Source of the DNA: Isoetes taiwanensis
Taxonomy: Eukaryota > Streptophyta > Lycopodiopsida > Isoetales > Isoetaceae
Reading direction: 5' to 3'
DNA: 64,000 nucleotides
NCBI GenBank assembly: GCA_021234155.1
Contig: JAJEKV010000062.1
Location: 1,594,602-1,658,601 of the forward strand
Positions 36,563 through 49,100 of the stretch are shown in pieces. How positions within the stretch are numbered: position 1 is the first letter of the stretch; every line of letters begins with the position of its first letter. A program made the position numbers and the translations under genes. Below the pieces are notes generated by a model that saw only the letters and a program-made list of their open reading frames with translations, was not told where the DNA came from and did not search any database.

Positions 36563-37620
36563 ATGGATGTGCAATTGGAGACTAATTCGAGCCAATTCCC
36601 TCTTCAAGATAGCCAAAAAGAAAAGAGATCCAAGCGTGTATTCAATGAAATTCAGGCACCCTCCAATATTGTGAGTGAATCTATAGAAACCGGTCTCGCT
36701 TTGGCTATTGTTGTGCATGAGCAGGAAAATTCGAAAGTGATAGACACAAAGAATAGGAAGTCCCCGCGGCAATGGATTTATCATCACGGTGTCTCCACAT
36801 TCCTCAATCTCTCGAGCGAGATGAAATTGGTAACCGGAGGCACCCTCAACCTCTCCAACACACGGTGGAGGGAAATTATGATGAAATTGCAGCCCTTTGT
36901 TGGGGGTTTAGTGGCCGAGACAACTAAGGAACAAATGGGATAAGCCGCAAGCTAAATTTAAAGATGAGAAGGAGGCTTGTAGCCATACAGGTTCGAACCA
37001 TCAAGTTGGCGAGTGGTATGACGAATGGAAGAAGTTAAATATGGTGTTACCTCGATAATCCAATACCAGTGCCGGTGATGATGGTGAATTTGGCAATGAA
37101 GCTTTCGAGGTCGCAGACTTGCATGCCAATTACTTGAATCTTTCATGAATGACGGTTTCTTTGAAACTGTTGGAACAGATCGACATTTGAAGACCAATTT
37201 GCTGATCCACCCAATTCAAACAATGATGTTAACACGGAAATCCAAGGTCCGGTGATGCGAAATTCCAATGAATAGGACACCCACAGAAACTGCATGCATT
37301 CTTCAAGTCCTAGATCAAAACATGTAATCACCGAGTTTGTGGAAAACCTACAAGTAGAAAGAAGTCCAAAGGTTGCAAATAGATGAGGACATTGCAATGG
37401 GAATATCACGATGGCAAGCACATTTGGGGACCAGAGGTGAAGAAATTAGATTTTACGAAAGAAGAAAGTGCAAGAAAAAATTGAGTTGGTCGGGGAATTG
37501 GAAACAATAAGATCTGCAAAACAGATTACGAAATTGCAGAGTCAATGGTCGCAATGACTCAAAGCATATGTGAAATGACAAAGGAGACCTTGCTCGAAAT
37601 TGCCAAACTTGCGCCAAAAA
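36563..37620 (+). pseudogene. Possible second ORF (trihelix-like) of a Harbinger element
   Basis: A 126-codon frame (36563-36943) is followed by broken pieces to about 37620. TRWREIMMKLQPFVG, then a stretch read as EWYDEWKKLN at about 37010-37040, and a Lys-rich end vaguely resemble the Myb/SANT-like companion protein of PIF/Harbinger elements. The transposase remnant at 38.6-39.7 kb makes this reading plausible. No decisive motif. Confidence 0.3.
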
Positions 37621-38641
37621 CAAGGAATAAAGGTTCGTTTTCGGTTATTTCCTTTTTGGAACCGGTCACAAAATCATCCAAGTATTCTTAAATATTAAAG
37701 AAGTTGTACAGCCCTATTATTTTAGCATTAAATATTGCCTTCTAGTCACAGTCATCCAAATTCGTAAAGGCTACTTAAGCTCCCTCAATTCTTGCATGCA
37801 AGCCCCTTCGACAATATGGAGAGAGTCGTGGAACCCAAAGCGCCTAACGCTCTCCTAGTCAAGCTCCTCTTCTTCGAAGTTCCTCTTCTTCGAAGTTCCT
37901 CTTCTTCGAAGTTCTGTCAAACTCCACCCACCACATCTTCATCTTCCTCAGAAGCCCTACTATTCGACCATGATACTGGCCTACCTCCGGTGATGAGGTT
38001 CTTCGCATGCCAGATGAGGATTCTCTCTGGCAGTTTAGTGACCCTTTGTCAAATGCCTTTGTTTACGTTAAATGGCATGGTCGCCATTCTTTTTTTCATA
38101 TGATTGCTCTCTAAACCCGGCGGTTGAAAATAAATGCCAATGTGTATTCATGCAGATTTCCACGGTATCATTGGAAGGTGTGCAGACTTGTTTTTAGTAT
38201 AGTGAAGTCATTTGACTCACTTAGAATGTTTCTGGCAGCTCAAATGCTCAAATATTTTGAACAGGGCTTTATATGCCCATGTAATCTTTTTTTATGAATA
38301 TAAACTTCTCTTTTCAAGCTTGTTTGTGTACAAATGATTTTTCCCTCTTGTAAGTTCTCTAATTGTGAAGTCACGGGACTCACTAATTACATAACAGTTG
38401 TTCAAGATTTCTAAGTGAAATGTTTTGAGGTCAGAATGGAAACTTAGCTCTAAACTCAATCACTTATTTATCATAATGTAAGAAATGCCTGACAAATAAG
38501 TAAAGATAGCGAGATGGATAAGAATTGACATTTGAATTTAATATTTTTTGTCTACAAAAAAACAATCACAGGATCACATGTCCATCCAGATTTTCAAATA
38601 ACACGTGCCTCATTTGATCACCTTGTTTTTTAATGACACAT
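37621..38641. other. No gene assigned; short repeat at 37863-37914
   Basis: CTCTTCTTCGAAGTTC is repeated three times at about 37866-37913 inside a short Ser-rich frame (37792-38103) that I do not recognise. The rest is AT-rich with no coding signal. Confidence 0.4.
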
Positions 38642-39723
38642 TCATGGCTTTCGTTTCATAGTAGTAAATTGGTGGAGGATCATCCTCAATTGGCGGATGT
38701 CCCAGCCCTTGTGTTCCATTATCTGAAGTTCCAAAGAACACAACATGCGTGTATGATCTTGGAAGCTTTGGCAACATGCACGGGCAAGTGTTTTAATTCT
38801 GAATTTTTCCTTAACAATCCCAAATCCATTCTCCACACACTCTGCCCCTACAAATCCTTTTGTTGAACTTACCATAAGCACCCGATTTTGAGGAAAAACT
38901 TTAAGGAGAAAGGGCACCGCTAGAATAGGCCGAGTCACCTAATAGAAGAGGTGGAATATTTACCTGAACATCTTGATCAGTGGGCTGCCCCTTCTTCAGT
39001 TTTCTGCCACTAAGAGTCACCACCGGTTCTTGCAAAATTTGTTTGGAGGCAATTTTGTTATAGATGGAGCTCTTCTTGAACTGGTTTGAATCATGGTGAA
39101 CTTGTTCTTGTTACACAAACATTTATAAAAAGTCCGCTATGTGTCACAATTCCTTGCATGAGACATGAATGCCTCTTATGTCTGTAATAGTCTTCCCCAT
39201 TGTCTTTTTTTTTTTGGGTTTCCTCCATAAAAAATATGGGATCCGATCAACCGCACCATATATATTGGGCAACCCTGTTGCATCATGGAATTCCTTAATG
39301 CACTGAATTAATCTTGCACCTGTAGGCATTGCAACAAAACGTTTGTAAAGCATTGTCTTCTAAGCCAAAACAAGCGTGATTTTCTTGGTATATTTCTCAT
39401 CTTCGTTGCTTTCCCAACATAAAATCTCTCGACCGACATGTAAGGGCATATCCGGTGTGCAAGAAAATACGTAACCATAGCAACCGCTCTGGGATCAACA
39501 GGGGGCCTTACTTTATACCGGGCCCGACAAGATAGGGCACAATTAAACCTACCAATCTCTCAAATGTGGCTCTCTTCATCCTGTAAAATTGGTGCCACAT
39601 ATCATCTTCAAAGGAAGCTATACAATTCCATGCGTGGTTATCAATATTATCCCATTGTGTTCTCTCGCCTTTGAGCAATCCAAAATCTTCTTGGTGGTCT
39701 TCTAACCCTGCTGGAACCCGCAA
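38642..39723 (-). pseudogene. PIF/Harbinger transposase (DDE_Tnp_4), broken
   Basis: Read leftwards: WHQFYRMKRATFERLV (N-terminal block, about 39580), FHDATGLPNIYGAVDR (first catalytic Asp, about 39265), a stretch read as IPPLLLGDSAYSS (second Asp, about 38930), then in another frame FLLKVFPQNR and ECVENGFGIVKEKFRI (the C-terminal VENAFG-type block carrying the last acidic residue). These are the ordered motifs of PIF/Harbinger transposases. Frameshifts at about 39500, 39130 and 38930 break it. Host genes derived from Harbinger exist, but the breaks argue against a domesticated gene. Confidence 0.8.
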
Positions 39724-40252
39724 CCATTAACGCTGCAGATGCGCAAGAAAAAAAACATACCATTGTTGTCTTCTAAAACATCATCATCGAACAGGGTCAT
39801 TGGATCTTCGAGCTCATTGAGTTCCAATAGCTGCAAAAAGATCTCTCAGAATGCAAAACCGAAAGTGTCAAAGCACTAAAAAGCATGGCAATCATACCAA
39901 GAATGACCGGATCCATGGTTTAGTGGCCGGAATCAAAAAGAATGGGGAGGGAAAACTAGAAATGAATTATCCCACATAGCCCGCCCGAACCAAGAAATAT
40001 CGTGCTTGAATATCCCACAATTTGGCGCCCGAATTGAACGCTACGATCGAATTATCCCACATTTTCTCTCGCCGGCCGAATTGATGCCATTGATCGAAAA
40101 TCCGGCAAACAAACAAAAAATCTGCCAATAATGAGGGTCGCTAAGCCTCGAGATAAATCGTTTCCTCCTCCTCCCAAAAATAATGTGATATTTCTGGGAG
40201 GAACCAGATGTCACGAGAGATGGATTTTTTTACGAGCATGTGGCCGAGAGCT

Positions 40253-40255
<3 letters not shown>
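39724..40255. other. No gene seen
   Basis: Intergenic sequence. It may include the right end of the Harbinger element, but no terminal inverted repeat was found. Confidence 0.4.

Positions 40256-40325
<70 letters not shown>
40256..40325. repeat. (GA)n tract, 70 bp, not next to a LINE
   Basis: Pure GA. The right flank (CGTGTCATTC...) has none of the LINE 3' features and the left flank has no LINE 5' sequence. It is a possible unoccupied site of the kind used by the LINE array. Confidence 0.95.
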
Positions 40326-40326
<1 letters not shown>

Positions 40327-41528
40327 GTGTCATTCTATTTGGGCACTTCAACAGTAGAAGAAGAAGAAGATTACGGTAGCAACAAATGGATATTCTGAGA
40401 TTACTGTAATAATTCATGGAATATCCTTTAAATATACAAATATCTGGAAGGTTCTTGGATATAACCCAATTTGGATCCGATGGTGGGGAACGGTGGGATT
40501 CAAAATAACTCGTGGTTAAGGTTGCTAAATACAACCTTAACATTGTTGTCTAGATTGCTCAATAAATAGAGTGATGTTATCATAAGAGCACAAAAGGTCC
40601 ATTGCCATACAGATTTAAAAAAAAAACCTCGCCTCATCTATTCTACGGGCACAAAAACATAAGGCAATAGTTGGGTGTTCCAATCCCGCATGTTTTATGA
40701 TCAAACAGAGTTCTAGGTGGGAGAGAGAAATATTTGCGGCAGCCTTGGCGCCGCGATAAATTTCTTGTAAATATTAAACCATAGCTAAGGGTGCTTAAGT
40801 AAATAATGTGTAGAGGTAGACACTTTGGGTCATGACTTCTGGGGGTAAAAGCAGTTATGAGGTTATATGAATGCAATTGGACAAGAAGAGCTATCAAAAG
40901 CTTATGGGGGCTTTGGGAACATGGCTATGCTATAGGAGTATGAATTAGTTAATTTGATAAAAAAAAATGCTAAAATGAAAAAACCAGCAATTTAGCAATT
41001 CAAAAATGTACCTTCACCTTTAGTTCAAATGGTAACCACATGTCTGCTTTACCTTTAATTCAAATGGTCAAATGTGCCTTGGGCGAGATAAATTTGAAAC
41101 CACATACCTTAGGTAGGCTAAATTTGGAATGTTAACCACATGTGTGTTGCTTGAGCCTTAAGATCGACAGCTAGGGAAGGAGCGACTAGCAGCTAGGGGA
41201 GGAGCATCCAACAGCCAAGGGAGGAGTGACCCAGCCCAACGACACCTAGTGACCCAATCAAATCATAAGGTTATAGAGGCGGTTCATGTATCACAGGGTT
41301 TTTCAGCCAAGATTCCTCTTTACGTTCTTAGTAACAGACTACATTGGCTCAAGCTGATTTGGGGTATGTTGAATATTTTTTTAGGCTGATTCAAGGCTTC
41401 TTAGGCAAGTTTGGAGCTATTATTAGATTATTACAGGCTGATTTCATGATGAACAAGTTAGATTCAAGGTTTTAACAATGTTTCAAGTGGATTTGGTTCT
41501 ATCTAAGGTTTTTTAGACTGATTCAAGA
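40326..41528. other. No gene; diverged short repeats
   Basis: At 41000-41150 the phrase TTCAAATGGTAACCACATGT recurs in variants. From about 41380 a diverged tandem repeat built on GATTCAAGG, TTTCTTAGGCAAGTTTGGAGCTATTATTAG and GATGATGAA begins. The LINE at 41529 is inserted in it, and it resumes at 42918. Confidence 0.5.
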
Positions 41529-42917
41529 TTTCTTAGACAGATTTTTTTTTTTTTTGAAGAACTGTGTCATCAATATATTAAAAGAATGGTAATGTTACAA
41601 AGCAAGTGAGGAGGAAGGAGAACTGCCCCAAAGAGACAGTGATACCTCGACACTCCACAATAAACTCACGGTGAAAAGCGCAACTCTACTGGCACAAACC
41701 GACCATCACCATCTACAACACCCAAGAAGTCCCGCCAAATGGCAAACTTCCGCTCTACTACTCGGGGAACACCCGAGAAAGCTTTGAAATAGCTTGTACT
41801 GAAGTCGAGGAATCGAGAGGCCGCAGCTGCTTCGAATCCCCGAAAAGATCCACAACCGCCCGCTTCCAAATCAGCCATACCAACCAAGCCACGCGACAAA
41901 TGCAAGGGTTTGTCGCCGCAAGAGCGCCAAGCACCGTGATATACATGAAGCAAGCTGGCGGCTAGTCAATCTCACCAAAGCAGCCCTAACCCAATCCCGC
42001 AGCACTGCAAGTGAGGGCATAACCGCACAATGCTCCACAGTCTCACGATGAAGGCCACAACAAGGGCGAGAGGGCTCACACCGCCTAAACCGACTCACAA
42101 GGGCATTCACCACGATACATACGGTGCACCACCGCCACGAAGCACCCTAACCTTCCGGTGGGGAAGTGAGCTCCATGTTCACATCCAAACCGGCGCCATC
42201 GAGAACCGGAAGCTGCAGAGACCACTTGCACGAAGAGGGGGGGTGTGTCATGAATAGCCGACCCGGAAGAAGACCGCACAAAGCAAGAAGACACAACATC
42301 CGGATGACCCTTCCAAAACCGCACCACCACATCATCACGAGGGACTATAGGTATGTGTAGCGAATACTCCGCCACGTGTTCCCGAGATAGCCGGTCCACG
42401 CCCCTCATGCTAAAGCGAAGCTCGAAAAGAACTCCCACGAAGCTAGGTGACCACCCCAATACCAATCCTCAAGGTGAGCACGCGGCTCGCCTCCAGCGAA
42501 CTTTGTGGTCAGAGCATGCAGTGATGTGACCAAGGGCAAGTCTTGCAGGGGGTAGAGGAACCCACAAGAAAGGAGAAGAGTGGTGATAAACTGAGGCATA
42601 ATCTAGCTGGAAGAGCACACGCACATGATCCCAAGCCCGCAACAGTCCTGTGAGAAAAGGGAATGCATGTGGGAAAGGTCGGAGACCATATAACAGTGCC
42701 CAGGGCAACTCCACATGCACAGACGGCTTCCCAAACGCCACACAATGGCGAAGAGACTGCAACAACAGCGCCGCACCAGGAGAAGATGCTCTATCCTGCA
42801 GAATGCTCCAAACAAACTTGGAGACCAACATCTTACTATGCAGCGCCAAATCCAGAATGGCCAAGCCCCCATCCTCCCGGGGGCGGAGACACTTCCACCA
42901 GTTTCTTAGACAGATTT
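41529..42917 (-). mobile_element. 5'-truncated L1 insertion with 16-bp target duplication
   Basis: TTTCTTAGACAGATTT occurs at 41529-41544 and again at 42902-42917. Between them lies 1.36 kb of minus-strand L1 ending in a poly(A) tail (the T run starting at 41541). Only the C-terminal part of ORF2 is present. Perfect target duplications, a poly(A) tail and 5' truncation are the hallmarks of target-primed reverse transcription by an L1. Confidence 0.92.
41666..42864 (-). pseudogene. L1 ORF2 C-terminus with zf-RVT finger
   Basis: MAILDLALHSKMLVSKFVWS corresponds to the GGLGLLDL block that follows the RT in plant L1 ORF2. The frame continues, with a stop at 42466-42471, to 42085. It then shifts to 42113-41871, where CCGLHRETVEHCAV forms part of the zf-RVT finger, and shifts again to 41953-41666. 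At least one stop and two frame changes, despite the well-preserved insertion ends. Confidence 0.75.
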
Positions 42918-45040
42918 GAAGCTATTATTAGGTTATTATAGACTGATTTGATGATGAATAAGTCGGATTAAGGCTTCAACAAAGATTCTGGAAGTTCAGA
43001 GTGCTATTCTTACTTGGTGAGTATTTCTCTGGTCAAATCTTGGTTTGTCTTTACTTTATTTTATTTCTAAACAATCCCTAAACACTGGCTGAGCCCATGC
43101 CTATTTTTTGCTTCCCAAGATCGTAATGGCGATCTGGCAAGCAGATTCCCAAGATCGTCATTGCTATCATGGGAAGCAAAAAATTAGGTCATGAAAGCAG
43201 CAAATCTGCTTCGCTAAATCGCCATTGCAATTTTGTAAAAGAGCTAGCAGGATGTGAAAGCAGGAAGTTGCTTGGTCAGATCACCATTGCTATCTTGTGA
43301 ATTACTGGCATCATGTATAAAAGGCGTTTCTTGAGGTACATCGTATAGATATAATATTAGCTGATATATTTGCTTCCAAAAAAAAAAAAAAGTTGTATAT
43401 TAATAAGTAATGTTTGTGTCAATTTTTTCTTGTTTCCCACACATTTTGCATTCAAAACCTCATAGTCGCAATCTTTTCGACCAAAATAGTGTATTTATCT
43501 ATTTGACAAACTTGCAACTATCAAAATATTATAGCATTTCTTACAGATTTTTTCTAGCTTGCTTCCCATGAGCAGGATATGAGTCATATTCACAGACTCT
43601 CTAGCTTTGTTGAAACTAGGCCAAACAAAAAACATGCTTTAAAATGCACCTTGGAAGCAATTTGAAGCAAAGCAAGTTTTTTTTTTTTTTAATTAATAAA
43701 TTTGTGCTTTTAGAGTAGTTAGTCTAATTAAATGCTTAAGCTATTACATGGATTGGGTAATGAAAAATATTGAATCCCATATGGGGAAATGGTCGTGGTA
43801 TAGTCATATTAACAGTGTTAGTATCTCTACATGCTAATGGGTTGCAGAGGAGTTAGATCTATCAGCTTGATAGCAACGCTTGAGACTTCATTGCCATGTT
43901 TGGATCATCATCATGGTCTTCATCAGTAAGTATGCTACTTTGCATGGTTATTCTCGGCAAGGGTATGAGCTAGGCACATGTATAGCGGATTTATAATGAA
44001 CAACACATGTTATGACCATTGTATTGGCCCATTGTTATCTTGGCATTTTGATATCTTTAAATCCTCTGGGGTTGGGTTTCTAGGTTCGGTGGTCTGGCTT
44101 GTTCCAGCACGCTCATGTTCATCCATGTTCTTTGTATTCTTGTGCTATGTGACACTGGACGTAGCTTTCCTGTTGAGAATACTGCGTGAATTCTTGGATT
44201 CCATGGTAAGAGGTCCTCCAATGTCAGACATGAGCGGAGAAAGTACGCGCATACGAGTTTCAGGGGTACACATTTATAGTATGCAAATAACATCAACGAA
44301 CACTTTGCGGGATTTTTTTTTAGCATTTGCTTACATATATATATACCCAAAAAATATGCAAGTATAGGCTTATTTGCATGAAAAATACACTAACCGATAC
44401 AAAATATGTATAAAAATACATAAAAAAATTGAATATGGGCAGAACATACATACGAAAGTTTATTAGTTTCTCTGTAGAAATATTTTATAGGGTAAATAAG
44501 GGCTTTTTACCTCACCCCATCTTCGCATATGGCATATCTAGTATACATATAGGTGAATCCCCTGGGTGCACAGGTAGCTTATGGATCCTCACTTAGTCAC
44601 GAGGACTAACTCCATTGAGTGCATATGCAGTGAATGAGCAAGGCGATGGTAGCAGTGCAGCTGAGGATCATTGTTGAGTTTTAGAGGAGAAGTTCTTGTG
44701 AATTACTCAACTAGATATTGTGTATCTGCATAAACATGTGGTTTCACTCAGTGGATCCATGCTTATCCTTCGAGATTTTTTTCCTGTCTTTGCATCTTTA
44801 CTTGTATTTGACTTCTGATTAAATAAAGACCGATGCCCTTCCGAAAAAAAGAAAGAAAAAAAAGAGACATTGTCTATCTATTATTGTTGATCTTTGATTA
44901 TTATGAATTAGAAGATTCAATTCTTCACCATATTGTATTGCTTGTCATCATATCAATATTGGATAAACCAACCTAGATCTAGTCCTTTGCAAGTGTAGAC
45001 AAGATTCGAGTTGCCAGGAGGGTCAACTCGGCAGGCTCGT
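42918..45040. other. No gene assigned; AT-rich with local repeats
   Basis: At 43120-43305 a motif (AAGATCGTCATTGCTATC and variants) occurs four times at spacings of about 50-70 bp. A 129-codon frame at 43978-44367 has no recognisable domain and a hydrophobic stretch only. The rest is AT-rich. Confidence 0.45.
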
Positions 45041-45698
45041 TAGAGTGACTTCCATCCTACTCTATTTTGCAAAAGGATCAGAAGTAGATCTACAGTTGCC
45101 ATTAAAGAGGAGTTATGTTGTTAAGAAAAGTGGAAGTGCTGACCTCTCTTGTATGGCAGCTGCATACGGCGGCAGATACGAAAGTGTGCAAAGAATTGTG
45201 GCATGTGGGCCACCACTAGTTAAGATCAGAAAGGAGTGCACCAACCATTACACACGCCTCGGTGGTACATTTTAACATGCATCCATCCATTCAAGTTCTT
45301 AGCATTTTGCCTTGGGATTTAACCTCTGCCCAAAATTGAAAAGCACTAGATACTCGGCACCCGAAATAGGCCATGGGGCCACATCATTCTCAAATAAGGT
45401 GGTAACGAAGATCCGGATGGTTCCCCCCCATCTTTCTTTTACACACATGCGACGTGCATTTCCGTAGCTTTCTACAGGACCTGCCGGAATCCCACTTCTT
45501 CCAATTTAACCCCTTTTTCCCCACATTCATTTATTTCTGCGCATTTGCAGTCGAGGATCTTCCCTGTAACCAGCATTTCGCTCCAAATCCGAGGAGCGGT
45601 CCAGATGATGTCGGCTCTAGGTCTTGGGTGACTGTTTATTCCATGGGACTTGCGAAGAGTATTGCGTTTCGAGTTATGGGTGTTGACGAATTCATTAA
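45041..45698 (+). promoter_or_regulatory. Probable promoter and noncoding first exon of the SCAPER-like gene
   Basis: Sequence at about 45420-45698 is less AT-rich than its surroundings and ends at a strong splice donor (GTAAGT at 45699). A matching acceptor (TTTTTGCAG) ends at 46042, 103 bp before the ATG. The frame across this exon (45454-45702) does not continue into the gene, so it is best read as 5' UTR. Transcript data would be needed to confirm it. Confidence 0.35.
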
Positions 45699-46144
45699 GT
45701 AAGTGCTTTAGCAAGTCATTGCAACAGGAACTGAGATTACCAGCATTTACTAAAAAATGCCCCTGTATGTTGTATTACATGATGGGTTGTATTGATTAAC
45801 CTCTTTTCAATCTTGTCTTTTTGAATATTGCTGTCTACGCACACTTTGCATCACACTTTGCATGTTATTTCTTTGCCCCTATAGTTCATTTTTTATTATT
45901 CTGAAGAATCATTCATCTATTAATTACTATGTTCTTGCCATTGCTTACGTCTTAAAATAAGAGAACAGTGTTACAATTATCAAGAAACTGAAAAGCTTTC
46001 TTGCTATTATCAGGATATTGAGAGTTTTTTTAATTTTTGCAGCTCAGCATGGGAATATAATCGAGTTTATATGTTTTATTGCCATTTTTTGATTCTGGAT
46101 AAGCAAAGTGGCAATGATACATAAAGCTGATCCTTGTGCATGAG

Positions 46145-49100
46145 ATGGGTAGTGAAGGTGCAGCAATAAAGAAACCTGTAGAAAGTGTTCCTAAGTTTAG
46201 ATGGGGTGACCTCGATGATGAAGATCTGCAACAAGCAGAGCAGAAGAGCATTGATGGTAAAGCCTTAGGGGAAAGTTTTGGGACAGTTTGGGATGACCAA
46301 GTGAATGTTTCTGCTAGCTTTGTTATGCAAGAGACAGGTGCAATTACTTGCCTGTTGTCGACAACACGGCAGAAGGATGATGAGGGGCGAAAGGCAAAAT
46401 ACGAGCCATCACCAGGAATCCATGAGTATTCGATGGAGGGAGAAAGCATGAACACTCTGATAAGTTATGCTGAGAAGGTGGCAAATTTTGAACGGGAACA
46501 TGTTTTGTCTAATATTGCGCGAAAAGATGGCAACCAAACTTGTGATGACGTTGCTATAACCAATGGGGTAGATACAATTGAAGCATCTGCTAGATTTAAT
46601 ATCTCGATGGAACAGCCAACAAATAATAGATTAGGAGCAATACAAAGTTATACTGTTATGGACTCAAACAACAAATCATCAGAAGTATCTGAAATAGTTA
46701 CCGCACAGTGTTCAGAATTTTCAAATAGCCTTGGAGAACAGCATAATGAGTCTGTAAAAGCAAAAGAGAACCAGGACAAAAATTTTCTGGCAGCTAAGCC
46801 TTCTGCTATACCACATGAAGAAGAAAAACTTGGCAAAGGTCAAATGGATATTGGCGCGGCAGCTAGTATGCTTATGAATAAATTTGACAATACCGATCTG
46901 GCAGAGAGTAAAGAAAGATTTCGTCAACGGCTTTGGTGTTACTTATTTGAAAATCTAAATAGAGCAGTTGATGAGCTTTACTTTCTGTCCGAGCTGGAAT
47001 GCGACATGGAGCAGATAAATGAGGCATTGCTTGTCCTTGATGAAGCAAAAGTGGATTTCAAGGAGCTGAAAGATAGGGTGGACGGGTTCGACAATGTAAA
47101 GAAAAATACTCGTTTAATGAGGACGGTACCTGCAGTCACCTCTAAATCTTTAAAAATGGAACATCAACGTCCACATGCCATTGCATGGGAGGTAATCTTC
47201 AATCTTCTTTTTATGGTATAAGGAACAATGCATATTCTTCTGCAATGCCTTGCTCCACTGAAAATTATAAGCCCACATGCCATTGCATGGGAAATAATCT
47301 TCAGTCTTTTTATGGTATAAGCAACAATTCATATTCTTCTGCAAGGCCTTGCTCCGCTGGAAATTATAAGAATGGGCACTCTAATCAATTGATTTCTGAC
47401 TAAAAGTTTTGCTGAACTTATATAAAAGATTCTTTCCATCAGGTGCGGCGCATGGCATCTTCACGTCGCGCAGGCATATTGTCATCGTCTGTTGAAGCAT
47501 TGGAAAAGGTCCAACATGGGGGTTTTGATGTGAATCATCTAAATCAGGAAAAAGCAGAAGCTGTTGTGCGTGTTCCATCTGTGGTGCAAAATTGCAAAGA
47601 GATTCTTTCAACAAAACATAAATCGAAGGATACAGTTATTAGCAAGGAACTTGGGAGAAACAAATCCAGGCCGACCTCGGCACCAAGTTCATCTGAATCA
47701 TTTCGGGGTTCTAGCATGGATAAAAAGTTATTTGATGCTATCAGGACACACCAGAGTCAGATATCATCATCAACTGATTCTTCTCGATTGAAAGAAAGTA
47801 AAAAAATTGAAAGACAGAAACTGGCTCCAAAGAGCCTAGATAAAAGGCCTGATACTCAGGCTGCACGGCAAGAGCCTCATCAGTCAACTCCAGAAGTATC
47901 ATTGTCTTTGGTTAGCAAAACGGAAAAGCCGCCAATGGCCCCTATTAATTCGAGTGAAATCAACAGTACAGTTTCAAAGTCCTTTGTTCCTGAAGAGCAA
48001 GGCACCTCCATTAAGAACGAGGATAAGAAAACTGCAAACAGCAAATCTGCATTGGAAGCATGGAAAGAGAAGAGGAATTGGGAGGATATACTCTCGTCTC
48101 CATTACCTAATTCATCCAAAACATCTGGATCCCCAATAACTGGAAGGAAAAGCACAGAACGTGCCCGTGTGTTGCATGATAAGTTGATGTCACCTGAAAG
48201 AAAGAAGAAGAGTCCATTGGAAATGAAAAAGGAGGTTGATGAGAAGCAGGCACGTGCTACACGAATAAGGAGAGAACTGGAAATTGAACGGGTACAACGG
48301 TTACAGCGTACAACTGAGAAATTGAATCGGGTTAGTGAATGGCAGGCAGTGAAGAGCAGTAAGCTTAGAGAAGGAATGCATGCTCGGCATCAGCGTGGTG
48401 AGTCGAGGCATGAGGCCCATCTAGCACAAATTGCAAGAAGGGCAAGTGATGAAAGCAGTAAGGTAAGTGAGGTTAGGTTCATTACCTCACTTAACGAGGG
48501 AAATAAAAAGCTTTCTTTACAGCAAAAGCTCCAGGATTCTGAATTAAGAAGGGCTGAAAGGTTGCAGACCTTGAGGATCAAACAGAAGGAAGATGTGGCA
48601 AGGGAAGGAGCTGCTCTCGAACGTAGGAAGCTTTTGGAGGCAGAGAGATTACAGCGAATAGCTGATACACAGAGGAAAAAGGAAGAAGCTCAGGCAAGAA
48701 GAGAAGAGGAGCGTAAAGCTGCAAGTGCTGCACGTGAGGCACGTGCAGTTGAGCAAGTAAGGAAGAAGGAAGTACGTGCTAAAGCGCAGCAAGAGGAGGC
48801 TGAATCTATGCGCCAAAAATTGGCAGAGAGATTAAGAGATAGTGCAGCGCGTCGAAGAGTTTACTTGGAACAGATTCGTGAGAGGGCTGTCATGGATGTA
48901 AGGGACCAAGGTTCTCCATTGTCAAGGCGCCCTTTAAGTAAAGAAGGGCAACCAAAAGCAAGTCTGGAAGAGTTGGCAGCTGAAAGGGAAATAAATTCAT
49001 ATAGACTCGCCACACCAGTAAGAATACTTGCAGGCTCAAATACAATAAATACAACAGTCAATTCTGAATCTTCAGTTGGTCAACAGCAGGCTCTTAAGAA

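Noticed and set aside
37863..37914. Heat-shock element cluster (TTC/GAA repeats)
   Set aside because: TTC and GAA are not spaced by 2 bp as the element requires; it is a simple tandem repeat.
38642..39723. A domesticated Harbinger-derived host gene
   Set aside because: At least three frameshifts within the catalytic domain point to a dead transposon.
42030..42941. Plus-strand frames over the L1 insertion
   Set aside because: Shadows of the minus-strand L1 ORF2.
43978..44367. A 129-codon frame as a gene
   Set aside because: No recognisable domain, poor context, AT-rich surroundings and no splice or homology support.
45045..45275. A 76-codon frame as the first coding exon of the SCAPER-like gene
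   Set aside because: No resemblance to the known N-terminus and no good donor at its end.
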